IMG/VR virus record: IMGVR_UViG_3300031702_000038
Span: 1 to 28,793 of that record
DNA: 28,793 nt
DNA from: a virus
Reading direction: 5' to 3' (one strand)
The translations under genes were made by a program, and so were the position numbers. Below, in pieces: positions 9,401-16,632 of the stretch. The notes under the pieces are model-generated. The model ran no database searches and was not told where the DNA came from. It saw only the letters and a program-made list of their open reading frames with translations. The stretch's first letter is position 1; each line of letters starts with the position of its first letter.

Positions 9401-10041
9401 TAAGCAGTATAAAGAAAACCAAAGTTTTGTTTCTGTTCTTCTTCTGCGGTAGACATCCATGCAAGGCCCAGACCTGTCATGCCCATGTTATGTTCCATCC
9501 AGCGCATCTTGCTAAAGAACCTATCAGCGTAGTCACTTTTAGATTCACCTTCTTTTTTAGCACCACCCTGTCCGTAGCGATCTACCATGTACTCGCCCAT
9601 GCTTCTTTGTACGGCATCTGTATTAAAGAAGTCTATAGTAATCTGACTGTTATCAATTAGATCACCTTCAGCATCCCCTAAGTCTTCTATCGTGTACAAG
9701 CTTTGAAGTTCATCAACTCCTGTGTCTACATCTGTGGCTACTGTGCCTGAGTTAACTGAGGGTTCGGAGTCACTCCACAAGTTTAGAAATTCATCCATTT
9801 CGGATTGATCATAATTTTCTTCGCCAGATTCCATAAGACTAATTGAAGAATCCTCAGGCTTTGCCATAAGGCTAGTAGCCTCTGTAGAAGAATCATCGGA
9901 AATAGTATTACCAGAGTCATTAAAAAACTGATCAATCTTTAGTTGTTTTTCCTTGTCTGCTTCCAGTGATTCATTACTGGTAAGCCCATCAAGCTGTACT
10001 TCATCTAAAGAAGCATCTTCATTATCTATTAGGTCACTCAT
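6472..10041 (-). CDS. Large internal virion / DNA ejection protein
   Basis: 1189 residues, the largest protein here. In size and position it corresponds to T7 gp16, the internal core protein ejected to form the DNA conduit across the envelope. I see no lytic transglycosylase motif such as T7 gp16 carries at its N-terminus; the first ~140 residues are instead acidic and low-complexity. Several hydrophobic, glycine/alanine-rich segments follow, including about 275-300 (AGKIAGAVAGESLVGMM), a nearby WAGAISGAIGG segment and FFPLPFYMAAGEMLF further on, compatible with membrane insertion. SLMAK (57-61) resembles a motif in three neighbouring ejection proteins. It is separated by nine bases from the genes on each side, as in a tightly organised operon. 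The function is inferred from size, order and hydrophobic pattern; I do not see homology strong enough to name the gene. Confidence 0.7.
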   Translation of the reverse strand: MSDLIDNEDASLDEVQLDGLTSNESLEADKEKQLKIDQFFNDSGNTISDDSSTEATSLMAKPEDSSISLMESGEENYDQSEMDEFLNLWSDSEPSVNSGTVATDVDTGVDELQSLYTIEDLGDAEGDLIDNSQITIDFFNTDAVQRSMGEYMVDRYGQGGAKKEGESKSDYADRFFSKMRWMEHNMGMTGLGLAWMSTAEEEQKQNFGFLYTAYTDMPSFHEEGGGSSWNVITDSIMAGVFDATNVATLGASMGLKLVGGRMAARTALRYAIRSNAGKIAGAVAGESLVGMMHESALQSIQVEADMRTEKDWSDIVWAGAISGAIGGTINMGSLWLGARDKTYADKLKSKVTAAYTPDADNIDAAARIEESLAGMDSIFDVVYARGMMDDAGPSSDALQSQVTPEVLKEAKAVIGKLMIAVPHFQPDFAKGEKVSDAMYRVFDALALGINSGDTSRLITDAGIDIGDFNKSVTALNKTLADNNIDIAEFGEITRFTQNQSALVLTGLSQLSKSVRKIQKLAPEVLEFLEEPSAQDIHNATFGRSVIPNLSIGETASKWDRIRRAILTSQPVTSARNAFSATNYVMFDTASEILLNTADGLGKAVRAVGEGNASVAGTVKGTKDIFVNSFGLIGKLGDTGVTRETAEALLEGHPALHQILLRTTQEAGTNTLPKVVTMLNSLNIAQDQFIRSAVFVESIERQLRGSGTDIMQILGSKKPIPTSVVKKAVDDSLRATFADVPKGGLAHKFVSFVETLPFVPVIGTAAFPFARFMASALSFQYKYSPASSIGGLVRMYSSRNMRKKGQKGYVRLNKQAKKDVADSAIGTGALIAAYYYRANNRDVPVDEMRIEGQNSTMNIMAFFPLPFYMAAGEMLFQASDEGRAEEKEVDVAKIVQGFTGAQVRASQANAYMNWMSESAQDALKGMEGTAGEKFGERAGKFAGEMVGQYATTGRVLRDVLGAFDAEMNVVRNPNVITGSGGVERGLDAFKNQIIKNQPYISESLPAQVSSTRTEVIDGKRQAGIMRRQAPYLTQMTGAGILPNATKIERELVDMGYPLWTISPRKGDSQYDAAVKSHMAMQIEEIMGSLFESDYYKNMTTKEDKIVAIHEMMKVVKVEALEPAQAEMGEIENTTKFNPVDRAAWGRVPKVYKDKVERDYFEEYGVSISNDGAYLQALDLYKDAQSRFKQN

Positions 10042-10050
10042 ATATTCACC

Positions 10051-11784
10051 TTATGCTGTTTTGGTTTTACTCATGAGGCCCGTAGTACTTGCCTGACTGT
10101 TAAAGCTTTTAATTAATTGACTACCCAGTATTTCTTTAAATATTGTGGAACCATTCTTACGTTTAAACTTAATTATATAAGATTGATCGGGATCTATGGT
10201 TGATACTTTATCCACCTTTTCATCAAACACCACGCTAATTCCCTGTTTTAAATAATTCTTAGCCTGTGCCATATTTATAATAGAACCAGACGAGTTTTCT
10301 CCATCCCAGTTAGAAGCTCCTCCTGGTGCTTTCATTTCTAATTTTGACCTATCATCTTTAAACATATCCTCTGTTACTGAACCTAGATCATTAATTTTAC
10401 GATACTCTTTTTCCTCCCTTGCAGCAGCCTCTTCCTGCCCATCTATTACTGCCAGCATCATAGTATAGCTTGGGCCAGTGGAACCTTGTGTGGCTAAGAG
10501 ATATCTTTCAGTAGCGTTTGCCCTAGCTTGTAGATATGTTTGTCTTGCTGCGTCAGATCTCTTACCTACAAATACAGGTTTTTGTCCTCCATCAGCAGTC
10601 TGAACTAGTTTATAATTACTATTATCTGTACCTTGTAATTTTATTAGTTCGTCTTGAAACATGGTGTCAAAAGCAGTACTAAGAGAGCTTATAGATTGCC
10701 TCTGACTAGCACCTGATATCATACTAGTAAGGTCAACGTACTGTAACTTGTATTGATCTACTTTAGATTGATAAAATTCTAACTTTTCTGGATCTGCAGC
10801 ATCTCCCTTTTTCTCTTCTTCCGTGTACTTATGTTGAAATAACATTATGCCACTTTTATAATCATCAGGTACGTTGATCATTTGCACTGTCTTTTCAGCG
10901 TTTGCAACCTGAGCTTTCAATACTTTTATTGAAGCATTATTATCTAGCTTCCACTCACCAACTACTAGATCATGTTCAGCTTTTATTCTACGTACCTTAT
11001 CTTCTTCTAATAGAATTTTTTTATTTATTTCATCCCGTTCCCCATCAAAGGTTGCAGCATCCAATTGTAACTTAAGCAGATTAATGTTAGTTGGCCTAGT
11101 GTCGGATAGGTATTTAGAAAGTTTCTTAGCCTCTGAAAATGATAAACTTTGCTGTAGGTCTTTAGTTTGAATAGTACCTGAGACTTGGTTGGCATCATCA
11201 TATACCATGTTACCTGTTCCAGCAGCTACTACATCCTTTACATTAATACCCATACCAGCAGACATCTTTGCAGCTTGTTGGTCATATCGGCTATTGCCGT
11301 TGCCAGTTGCAACCGAACCATTATTTAAATAAGAACCTAATATGCTATTATTCTTTGGGGCAATGTAATAACTTTCAGCAGCATCTTTATCAGGGCGACC
11401 CTGTATAACAGTGGTAATGTAATCTTCCCATGACGCACTTGAAGGTTTACCTGCTACGTTTACCCATGAAGCAACGTCTGTTGTAGGATCACCAAGGCTC
11501 TTTGCATCACTCACAGCTTTTATAAAGTTTTGAGTAGAAGTTTTGCCACCCTTTAATACTAGTTTGATTTGATTATTAGTAAAACCCTGAGCGTCTAACT
11601 GACTTCCCAGTTCCTTTAGAGTCTTATTCTCAGCCCTATACGCCTTTGTAGCTGCTTTACCTTCTGCTATACCAGCTTCAAGATATCGTTTAGCGTCTTT
11701 GTCTGCTGTATCTGACTGCTCTTTAACATTATCGGATAAGGCCTTAAGCGCACCTGTTGCAAAACTACCTAAATTAAAACCCAT
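10051..11784 (-). CDS. Helical internal virion protein
   Basis: 577 residues, predominantly polar and helical. A charged coiled-coil-like region at about 250-350 includes EEDKVRRIKAEHDLVV and a lysine/aspartate-rich stretch around DPEKLEFYQSKVDQYKLQYVD. There is no signal peptide, and the N-terminus (MGFNLGSFATGALKAL) is mildly amphipathic. It sits directly before the 1189-residue ejection protein, the place T7 gp15 holds before gp16, so an internal core or ejection role is likely. Its start overlaps the preceding stop (TAATG). The C-terminus ends in TTGLMSKTKTA, sharing the GLMSK pentapeptide with the C-terminus of the upstream protein. No enzymatic motif is visible. Confidence 0.65.
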   Translation of the reverse strand: MGFNLGSFATGALKALSDNVKEQSDTADKDAKRYLEAGIAEGKAATKAYRAENKTLKELGSQLDAQGFTNNQIKLVLKGGKTSTQNFIKAVSDAKSLGDPTTDVASWVNVAGKPSSASWEDYITTVIQGRPDKDAAESYYIAPKNNSILGSYLNNGSVATGNGNSRYDQQAAKMSAGMGINVKDVVAAGTGNMVYDDANQVSGTIQTKDLQQSLSFSEAKKLSKYLSDTRPTNINLLKLQLDAATFDGERDEINKKILLEEDKVRRIKAEHDLVVGEWKLDNNASIKVLKAQVANAEKTVQMINVPDDYKSGIMLFQHKYTEEEKKGDAADPEKLEFYQSKVDQYKLQYVDLTSMISGASQRQSISSLSTAFDTMFQDELIKLQGTDNSNYKLVQTADGGQKPVFVGKRSDAARQTYLQARANATERYLLATQGSTGPSYTMMLAVIDGQEEAAAREEKEYRKINDLGSVTEDMFKDDRSKLEMKAPGGASNWDGENSSGSIINMAQAKNYLKQGISVVFDEKVDKVSTIDPDQSYIIKFKRKNGSTIFKEILGSQLIKSFNSQASTTGLMSKTKTA

Positions 11785-12305
11785 TACTGACTCCTTTTAC
11801 TCATTAAACCTGCCGACTCTTCGGGTGCATCCATAGTATCTTCTTGCATAGGTTCTGTTTGCATAGGTTCTGCTTTATTAGGAACATATGCAGGAGCTTC
11901 ACCTAGTATTAAGCTGTCTACTAAAACATCAATAGACTCAGGACTAGGAATATCAGAGTCTTCACCCCCTAAACTAAATTTAATATTTGCTTCTTCAGAC
12001 TGCAATGCTAGATACTCTACTAGTACAGGGGCTGCTAATAACCCTACATCTAGTGTATGCATACCCTCCATCACTGCTGCTGTCTGAAGTGCATTAACTA
12101 TAGTTGATATAGCTACTCCAGCTTCTACTTGATCTAGCAGTGGGCCTAATAATTTAGGCTTAGCAAACTGTCCTATATAAAAATCTAGTGCCTCTACTAC
12201 AGTATTATACTTAGGGGGATTTTCCCAAGGTTTAGATCCTACTTCTCCAGTAAGAGATTGTCCTGGAATGGATGCATCCATAACATTAATAGCTTCATTT
12301 GCCAT
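11784..12305 (-). CDS. Conserved small virion protein with GLMSK tail
   Basis: 173 residues. The N-terminal part has an extended proline-containing segment (IPGQSLTGEVGSKPWENPP) leading into two or three helices (about 34-110), then a flexible acidic Pro/Met-rich tail with a repeated EPMQ element and a final SAGLMSKRSQ. I recall similar PGxSLT...PWExPP proteins among structural genes of marine phages, but the role is not established. The tail motif recurs at the end of the next protein. It overlaps the following gene by TAATG and the preceding 64-residue gene by 11 bases, indicating coupled translation. Probably an internal or scaffold-associated virion protein. Confidence 0.65.
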   Translation of the reverse strand: MANEAINVMDASIPGQSLTGEVGSKPWENPPKYNTVVEALDFYIGQFAKPKLLGPLLDQVEAGVAISTIVNALQTAAVMEGMHTLDVGLLAAPVLVEYLALQSEEANIKFSLGGEDSDIPSPESIDVLVDSLILGEAPAYVPNKAEPMQTEPMQEDTMDAPEESAGLMSKRSQ

Positions 12306-12489
12306 ACGTATTCCTTTGATTTCTAATAATCTTTACATAATTAGCAATAGTTTGTTTAGGATCATTATTGGTTTTAACAGAAGGTGAGGGGGTAACCCTG
12401 CCAGCTAGTCCCTTAGTAGTATCAGAAATTTCATCAGATATTAAGTAGGGTTCAAGGCTACGCATTGCGGTTATAACGTGCTTACTCAT
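12295..12489 (-). CDS. Small hypothetical protein in ejection operon
   Basis: 64 residues, not recognised. It is mildly basic with no signal peptide or membrane segment, and ends in a helix-like KIIRNQRNTYGK. The start is backed by a ribosome site (AGGAGC) just upstream, and the gene overlaps the 173-residue gene by 11 bases. Lying between two virion genes, it may be a minor structural or chaperone protein. Nothing in the sequence tells more. Confidence 0.6.
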   Translation of the reverse strand: MSKHVITAMRSLEPYLISDEISDTTKGLAGRVTPSPSVKTNNDPKQTIANYVKIIRNQRNTYGK

Positions 12490-12512
12490 ATTTAGCTCCT
12501 TTCATTTTGTTT

Positions 12513-14540
12513 CTATACCCACCCATCTAGTACAGTACCTGTTAGATTAGTAGTTAGTATTCCCATAATGCTGCTACCTAAACTTGATGATTGCGCAGCC
12601 TTAGATTCTAATGCTGCTGCATCTACTAGTGCTGCGGCTGATATTGAAGAGGCCGCTATTTTTGTCATGCGCTCCATTTCACTATCTGCATTCTTATATG
12701 CCCAGTCCATTTCATCTCGTTGTTCTTGCCACAGATTGTTATATGCTACATTACTTATATCCAATACAGCTTTAGCGTTTACTTCATTAGCCCTGTTTAT
12801 AGCAGCAGTATCTGCCGTAGCTATCTGCCTACGCCATTGTGCATTAGACTGATTAATAACCATACTGTTACTAGCATTAAATTGATCTCTTTGATTTTTA
12901 ACTTCGGTATTAAATTTACTCAACGCATTGGACTCACCTGCATTGAATTGGCTCATGGCATTCTTTTGAGTTGCATTAAACTGGGATACACTACTGGTAA
13001 GGTTAGAAAAAAACTGATCTGTTTGATTCTCAGAAGTAGCATTAAATTGCATAGAAGCATTTGCTGCGGCTACATCAGATAGTATAGTAGATACACTAGA
13101 CTGTGCTTTAAACATAGTTGCCTGTTGTTCCGAAGATAAGTTTGCCATATCCATATCAAGAAAGTTTTGTGCGCTTTGAACCGCAGCTTGCTGTCTATTA
13201 TTTAAATTAGAAACATCTAACTGAGATAAAGAAGCTGCTTCTGCCATTACAACTGCTTGTCGGTTTGATAGGTTTGTTAGATTTACACTGTTAGCTACCG
13301 ATGCATTTTCCATAACAATTGCTTGATCTGCTGTGAACTGCATATTAGCTATTTCACTAATCTTGTTAGAGTTCAGTACCCGTGATTGGAAGTCTTGATC
13401 AAACTCCTGACCCATAAAAGTAGCACGTTGTTGTGCAGATAACATGGCACGTTGCTGCCTATTGTTAAGATTGGTTATTTCAAAGTTAGCGTATGTCTGT
13501 GCATCAGCAGTAGCTATAGGCAATGAAGACTCTAAGGCTGCTTGTATGAGTGCCTGACCTGCCATGCTAGATGAACCAATACCACGGGCAGCCATCTGTG
13601 CAGTCACGTTACGCATAGCCCCTGCTGCCCATGCTGGTGTATTACCTTCATCAAAGGAGGTCATTAAGGTGGCAAGCTGCCCCTGTACAGTAGATTTAGA
13701 TGATGGGTCTGCTTGTGCTGCTGTTATCTGTTCAGTAAATGCTGCTGCTTTCTGTGCATCTGCAACAGGATTAACTAACTCACCACCTTCAAGAGTACGT
13801 GTAGGTGCGCCCTCTACTTGTGTAGCTGTACCTTGTGCTGCATCTACTTGGGATACGGAAGAACCTACCTGTTGTGCGGCATTTACTTTAGAGTCATCCG
13901 ATATTTCACCTTTAGCTGCTACAAGTTTTGATGTAGAAGTTTCAACTGCTGGTACTGCTTTGGCTACAGGCCCAGTTGTGTTAGCAGATAAGGTAGGACT
14001 AGCTACAGAATTAGTAGATGTAGCCCCAGTTACTGATGCGGTAGGTAAAGTTCCTAGCGGTGTACCACTAGTTGAAACATTTTGATTATTATTAGTTTCA
14101 GTAGTTTTAACTTGAGCTACGCTACCCGTTGGTAGTCTAGGAGCTAAACTTTGAGATAAAGTTATATCTCCTATTGTACTGTTTTCATTATAGTCAATAC
14201 CTTCTGGGGGCTTCGGTGTAAGAGGTGGAGTATATCCTTTAACCATCCTAGGATCTGTCTTACCTATAGGAAGCTCACCCGGAGGAAGAACTGGCCCCCA
14301 ACTATATCTTGGTGAACCATCTTCATTGGTTCCTCCACCTTCAGAGAACATAGGAGCTACTGCTCCACCAACTGCATATCGTTTAGTAACAGCACTATTA
14401 AAAGTATTAAACTTACTCATGGCGTTAGGATTACTATTCAAATAGTTTTCAAACTGTTCTATGTCTCCCGTATGCCCAAGCTTAGATGCTACACGCATCT
14501 TCTGATCATCTGTGAAACCTGTAAATTGTTGTTGAGGCAT
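12513..14540 (-). CDS. Internal virion protein with long 11/22-residue helical repeats
   Basis: 675 residues, first gene of the ejection set. Residues 1-55 form a small helical domain ending in RYAVGGAV, a short motif common in marine phage structural proteins. Residues 70-260 are a low-complexity Thr/Ser/Ala/Pro linker. From about 356 to 570 the protein is a regular repeat. NLxxxQ-type units start at 357, 423, 445 and 467, all multiples of 22 apart, then F/SN units at 499, 510, 521, 532, 543, 554 and 565, exactly 11 apart. This is hendecad periodicity, expected to make a long straight helix or right-handed coiled coil. A helical C-terminal part follows. Position suggests a role like T7 gp14/gp15 in the ejection apparatus. 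The protein is rich in Asn, Gln and Ala with few charges. Confidence 0.7.
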   Translation of the reverse strand: MPQQQFTGFTDDQKMRVASKLGHTGDIEQFENYLNSNPNAMSKFNTFNSAVTKRYAVGGAVAPMFSEGGGTNEDGSPRYSWGPVLPPGELPIGKTDPRMVKGYTPPLTPKPPEGIDYNENSTIGDITLSQSLAPRLPTGSVAQVKTTETNNNQNVSTSGTPLGTLPTASVTGATSTNSVASPTLSANTTGPVAKAVPAVETSTSKLVAAKGEISDDSKVNAAQQVGSSVSQVDAAQGTATQVEGAPTRTLEGGELVNPVADAQKAAAFTEQITAAQADPSSKSTVQGQLATLMTSFDEGNTPAWAAGAMRNVTAQMAARGIGSSSMAGQALIQAALESSLPIATADAQTYANFEITNLNNRQQRAMLSAQQRATFMGQEFDQDFQSRVLNSNKISEIANMQFTADQAIVMENASVANSVNLTNLSNRQAVVMAEAASLSQLDVSNLNNRQQAAVQSAQNFLDMDMANLSSEQQATMFKAQSSVSTILSDVAAANASMQFNATSENQTDQFFSNLTSSVSQFNATQKNAMSQFNAGESNALSKFNTEVKNQRDQFNASNSMVINQSNAQWRRQIATADTAAINRANEVNAKAVLDISNVAYNNLWQEQRDEMDWAYKNADSEMERMTKIAASSISAAALVDAAALESKAAQSSSLGSSIMGILTTNLTGTVLDGWV

Positions 14541-14609
14541 ATTTATACTCTCTTATAGGAATGATTAATAGGGAAGGAAGAAGACACAGAGAGAGTCGTA
14601 ACCTTATAG

Positions 14610-14650
14610 TATATTCTATATGTATCACGGGGGGTGGGGGTTTCACTAGA
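14610..14650 (-). promoter_or_regulatory. C-rich repeated intergenic element, copy A
   Basis: Read on the - strand, this stretch holds ACCCCCACCCCCCGT followed, after a few bases, by CATATAGAATATA. It matches copy B (21391-21430): the first 24 bases agree at 20 positions, and the two differ by a two-base gap before CATATAG. It lies in the 139-base gap between the holin-like gene and the 675-residue ejection protein, about 70 bases before the latter's ATG. The leader between them is CT-rich on the transcribed strand. Probably a promoter or RNA processing site. Confidence 0.55.
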
Positions 14651-14679
14651 GTAGCATGAAAATTCTATTAAGTCTACCA

Positions 14680-15120
14680 TTACTTTAGTTTAATTCCACC
14701 AAGCTTACCCGATACTAATTTTGTAAGTAACCCACGCATACCAAACTTAACTACGTATACACCGATAACTAAGTACTGATACCAATCAGGCATAACAGCA
14801 AAGGATTCAAATGCTGCTGTAACTTCTGCTTGATACCCTAAGAAGGATGCTGCTATAGGAACTAGTAGTAGGGCAATCATAACCTCGTCTAAAAAAGACT
14901 TGTCCATTTGCTGCATAGCTACTAGATCTAAATTAAAATCTTGTGTCTGTCCATCATCAGCCAACTTGTTAGCTGCCCTAGCCCCTGCTGTCTTAACATC
15001 AGCGTCTGCCTGTATTCCTACAATGGCTGCTGCTGACTTAGCTTTAGCTACTTGGTTCTTACCTTCTAAGTATGTCTTACCAATACTCGCAATGGGGTTT
15101 AAGAAACTTAAGAAACTCAT
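14680..15120 (-). CDS. Holin-like membrane protein
   Basis: 146 residues. An N-terminal helical, alanine/lysine-rich part (about 10-60) is followed by two membrane segments near 81-95 (IALLLVPIAASFLG) and 113-130 (WYQYLVIGVYVVKFG), then a basic end (KLVSGKLGGIKLK). The pattern of a short soluble helix, FLDEVMIALL, a membrane hairpin with MPDWYQ in the turn and a basic tail matches proteins often annotated as holins in marine podoviruses. It starts two bases after the endolysin stop, so a lysis cassette is likely: holin pores would release or activate the endolysin. It could instead be an unrelated membrane protein. Confidence 0.65.
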   Translation of the reverse strand: MSFLSFLNPIASIGKTYLEGKNQVAKAKSAAAIVGIQADADVKTAGARAANKLADDGQTQDFNLDLVAMQQMDKSFLDEVMIALLLVPIAASFLGYQAEVTAAFESFAVMPDWYQYLVIGVYVVKFGMRGLLTKLVSGKLGGIKLK

Positions 15121-15122
15121 AG

Positions 15123-15512
15123 TTAATCCTTTAGTTCAAAGTGAGGCATATCTTGCCATGACTTCCACAGCCCACCCCACTTTAGTTTATAACCTAACTG
15201 GGCTGATGCCTGTAGCATTGAAGATGCTATGAGTGCTAGATGTAATTTATCCCAAGAAGCTTTCCCGTCAACGTAAGCGTACACATCAAGTGCTTTTCCT
15301 GATTGGTGGTAGGACTTGTTGTTGACCCCATCTGCTTTGGATACTCCATCTTCAAACAGCTTGGCTTGATCCTCGGTTGATCGCAAGCCACCAGTGCTAG
15401 GAATACCAAAATCAATATTAGAAAGCGTAATAGCGAGATCCGCAATTGCAATAAGTCTTCCATCTACACCTACTAAATTATTAATACTGTTCTTACCTAG
15501 TTTAAAGCTCAT
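15123..15512 (-). CDS. M15-type peptidoglycan peptidase (endolysin)
   Basis: 129 residues, a zinc metallopeptidase of the VanY/L-alanyl-D-glutamate or D-Ala-D-Ala peptidase type (M15), as in the T5 endolysin. The SYHQSGKALDVY motif gives zinc ligands H69 and D76; DMPHFEL gives the third ligand H124 and the likely catalytic acid D121. The domain fills the whole protein, with no cell-wall-binding domain and no signal peptide, so it needs a holin for access to the wall. It is preceded by AAGGAGAAG seven bases before the ATG and followed at once by the holin-like gene. All active-site residues are present. Confidence 0.88.
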   Translation of the reverse strand: MSFKLGKNSINNLVGVDGRLIAIADLAITLSNIDFGIPSTGGLRSTEDQAKLFEDGVSKADGVNNKSYHQSGKALDVYAYVDGKASWDKLHLALIASSMLQASAQLGYKLKWGGLWKSWQDMPHFELKD

Positions 15513-15543
15513 GTATCACTTCTCCTTGGAACAATTGACCACA

Positions 15544-15711
15544 TTACTTCTTCATCTTCTTCTTTACTGCATCTGATAAGTCTTTCTTATGGAACAGGTC
15601 TTTACTAGCCTTAGTATGCTTAGCACCTGTCATAGCCATACCTGCAGTCTTATGGACTGGGCCGTTATACTCTGTACCATTCTTTAAGTAATGCTTTACA
15701 CCCTTAGCCAT
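15544..15711 (-). CDS. Small lysine-rich protein, 55 residues
   Basis: A 55-residue frame starting MAKGVKHYLKNGTEYNG and ending DLSDAVKKKMKK. It is strongly basic and rich in Lys and His, with TGAKHTKASKDLFHKKDLS in the middle. I recall similar small proteins with a TGKxHTKxSKxLxH core in other marine phages, without known function. An AGGGGAAG ribosome site lies just before the ATG, and the gene starts one base after the preceding stop. A DNA- or RNA-binding or virion-packaged role is plausible but inferred only from charge. Confidence 0.65.
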   Translation of the reverse strand: MAKGVKHYLKNGTEYNGPVHKTAGMAMTGAKHTKASKDLFHKKDLSDAVKKKMKK

Positions 15712-15712
15712 G

Positions 15713-15883
15713 TTACTTCCCCTTAGACTTCTGAGAAGGTTTCATTGATGCCCCACAGTTTACGTAACCACCTTTGGCATAGCCCATAGTCTTCTCAGGC
15801 ATTCCACCCATGTTGTATCCTGTAGGCTTCATAGCCATTCCACCTGACATATATCCTGATTTAGGTAACCCTTTCTTCTTCAT
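15713..15883 (-). CDS. Small Gly/Met/Lys-rich protein, 56 residues
   Basis: A 56-residue frame (MKKKGLPKSGYMSGGMAM..., ending in KPSQKSKGK). It has repeated GGM elements and a YAKGGYVNCGAS motif near residues 35-46. The YAxGG and NCGAS elements are familiar from short marine phage proteins next to lysis or tail genes. There is one cysteine (C43) and a basic tail. No function is known to me. It is separated from the next gene by a single base and by three bases from the one before. Confidence 0.62.
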   Translation of the reverse strand: MKKKGLPKSGYMSGGMAMKPTGYNMGGMPEKTMGYAKGGYVNCGASMKPSQKSKGK

Positions 15884-15886
15884 AGT

Positions 15887-16033
15887 CTATACCTTCTTTT
15901 TCTTTGCTGTCTTAGCAGCTTGTTTAAAGTTCTTAGCAGTAGGCGCACCCTTAGCTCCTGCTGCCTTCATTGTTTCTTTAGAACCTGCTTTAATACGCTT
16001 ACGTTTAGCGTGTATGTTTGAATATAAACCCAT
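15887..16033 (-). CDS. Small lysine-rich protein, 48 residues
   Basis: A 48-residue frame (MGLYSNIHAKRKRIKAGS..., ending KTAKKKKV), over one third Lys or Arg. The GLYxNIHAKRKRI start and the GAPTAKNFKQAAKTAKK end are patterns I recall from very small proteins of marine phages. A near-perfect ribosome site (TAGGAGGTTAC) precedes the ATG, so it is probably well translated. Likely nucleic-acid binding by charge alone; function unknown. Confidence 0.65.
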   Translation of the reverse strand: MGLYSNIHAKRKRIKAGSKETMKAAGAKGAPTAKNFKQAAKTAKKKKV

Positions 16034-16042
16034 TGTAACCTC

Positions 16043-16318
16043 CTACCATTTTATTTTATTACTCCAATAAGCTGCACTAGTTTTACCCTTTGCAATGTTC
16101 TTAGCGTGTCGTGCTTTAAAAGATTTACGTTTAGCTTTCATTGCATCTGACTCACCAGCTTTAGGCTTACCTGCTGTGCTAGCGCCTTTCTCACCGAAGC
16201 GTATCATTCGATCTTTACCATCATCCTTGATAAGAACTACATGAGATTTCTTACCTTTAGAAGAAGCTTTAGGTTTATTATACCCTTCAAACTTCTCCCC
16301 TCTATATTCTATAGCCAT
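16043..16318 (-). CDS. Conserved basic protein (DUF5872-like)
   Basis: 91 residues. The order YRGEKFEGYNKPK, SHVVLIKDDG, MIRFGEKG and a C-terminal KARHAKNIAKGKTSAAYWSN matches a small conserved family seen in marine phages and some large DNA viruses, which I believe is listed as DUF5872. The function is unknown. The first half looks like a small beta-barrel-like domain and the second half is a lysine-rich helix. Its ATG overlaps the stop of the zinc-ribbon gene (TAATG). It belongs to the run of small basic proteins between the exported cassette and the endolysin. Confidence 0.75.
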   Translation of the reverse strand: MAIEYRGEKFEGYNKPKASSKGKKSHVVLIKDDGKDRMIRFGEKGASTAGKPKAGESDAMKAKRKSFKARHAKNIAKGKTSAAYWSNKIKW

Positions 16319-16401
16319 TACTTTTTCCCCTTAGTGCAGTTCCTGCATACATTATGCCCTGCTTTAACATCATACGAACCACAGATTTTGCATATGACCA
16401 T
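16318..16401 (-). CDS. 27-residue zinc-ribbon micro-protein
   Basis: A very short frame with two CxxC pairs (C4/C7 and C19/C22) around a GSYDVKAGHNV hairpin, the minimal arrangement of a zinc ribbon. It ends in a basic KGKK. It overlaps the upstream stop and the downstream start, both as TAATG, so it is coupled to its neighbours on each side, strong support that it is translated. It may bind nucleic acid or a protein partner. Confidence 0.65.
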   Translation of the reverse strand: MVICKICGSYDVKAGHNVCRNCTKGKK

Positions 16402-16619
16402 TATACTTTACCCATAAGGTAGGCACTGAGGCCTCCTAGAATGGCTGCTAAGGCTAATGCACCTGCAGCCATACCTTTGCCCTTAGCTAACTGTAACTCT
16501 TGCACAGCCAGCCTCTCATTAAGCTTAATCATGGTACCCGTCAAACTCTCAACATCTTTAGTGAGTTGAATAACTACGTGTACTAACTGTCCTGCTTCAA
16601 AGTCTGACATACCTGACAT
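16401..16619 (-). CDS. Small coiled-coil protein with C-terminal membrane anchor
   Basis: 72 residues: a helical, heptad-like part (about 10-45, VIQLTKDVESLTGTMIKLNERL) and one hydrophobic segment at 50-70 (MAAGALALAAILGGLSAYLM). This tail-anchored layout is like small phage lysis-associated proteins of the XhlA or antiholin type, though I see no sequence match that proves it. It sits between the membrane-anchored coiled-coil gene and the small basic genes, upstream of the endolysin. It could help in lysis control or act at the inner membrane for another purpose. Confidence 0.6.
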   Translation of the reverse strand: MSGMSDFEAGQLVHVVIQLTKDVESLTGTMIKLNERLAVQELQLAKGKGMAAGALALAAILGGLSAYLMGKV

Positions 16620-16632
16620 TATGTAAATCCTT

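Noticed and set aside
6472-10041. Lytic transglycosylase domain as in T7 gp16
   Set aside because: The N-terminal region is acidic low-complexity sequence and I see no catalytic Glu-Ser context of that family.
12568-14085. Long + strand frames opposite the 675-residue protein
   Set aside because: They mirror the compositional bias and repeats of the - strand gene, have no ribosome sites and no recognisable domains. The same applies to the + strand frames opposite the fibre and ejection genes.
14628-14640. G-quadruplex at the C-rich elements
   Set aside because: The + strand has only two long G-runs (G6 and G5) joined by one T, which could at best make a weak two-tier structure; a shared protein-binding or promoter site explains the flanking conservation better.
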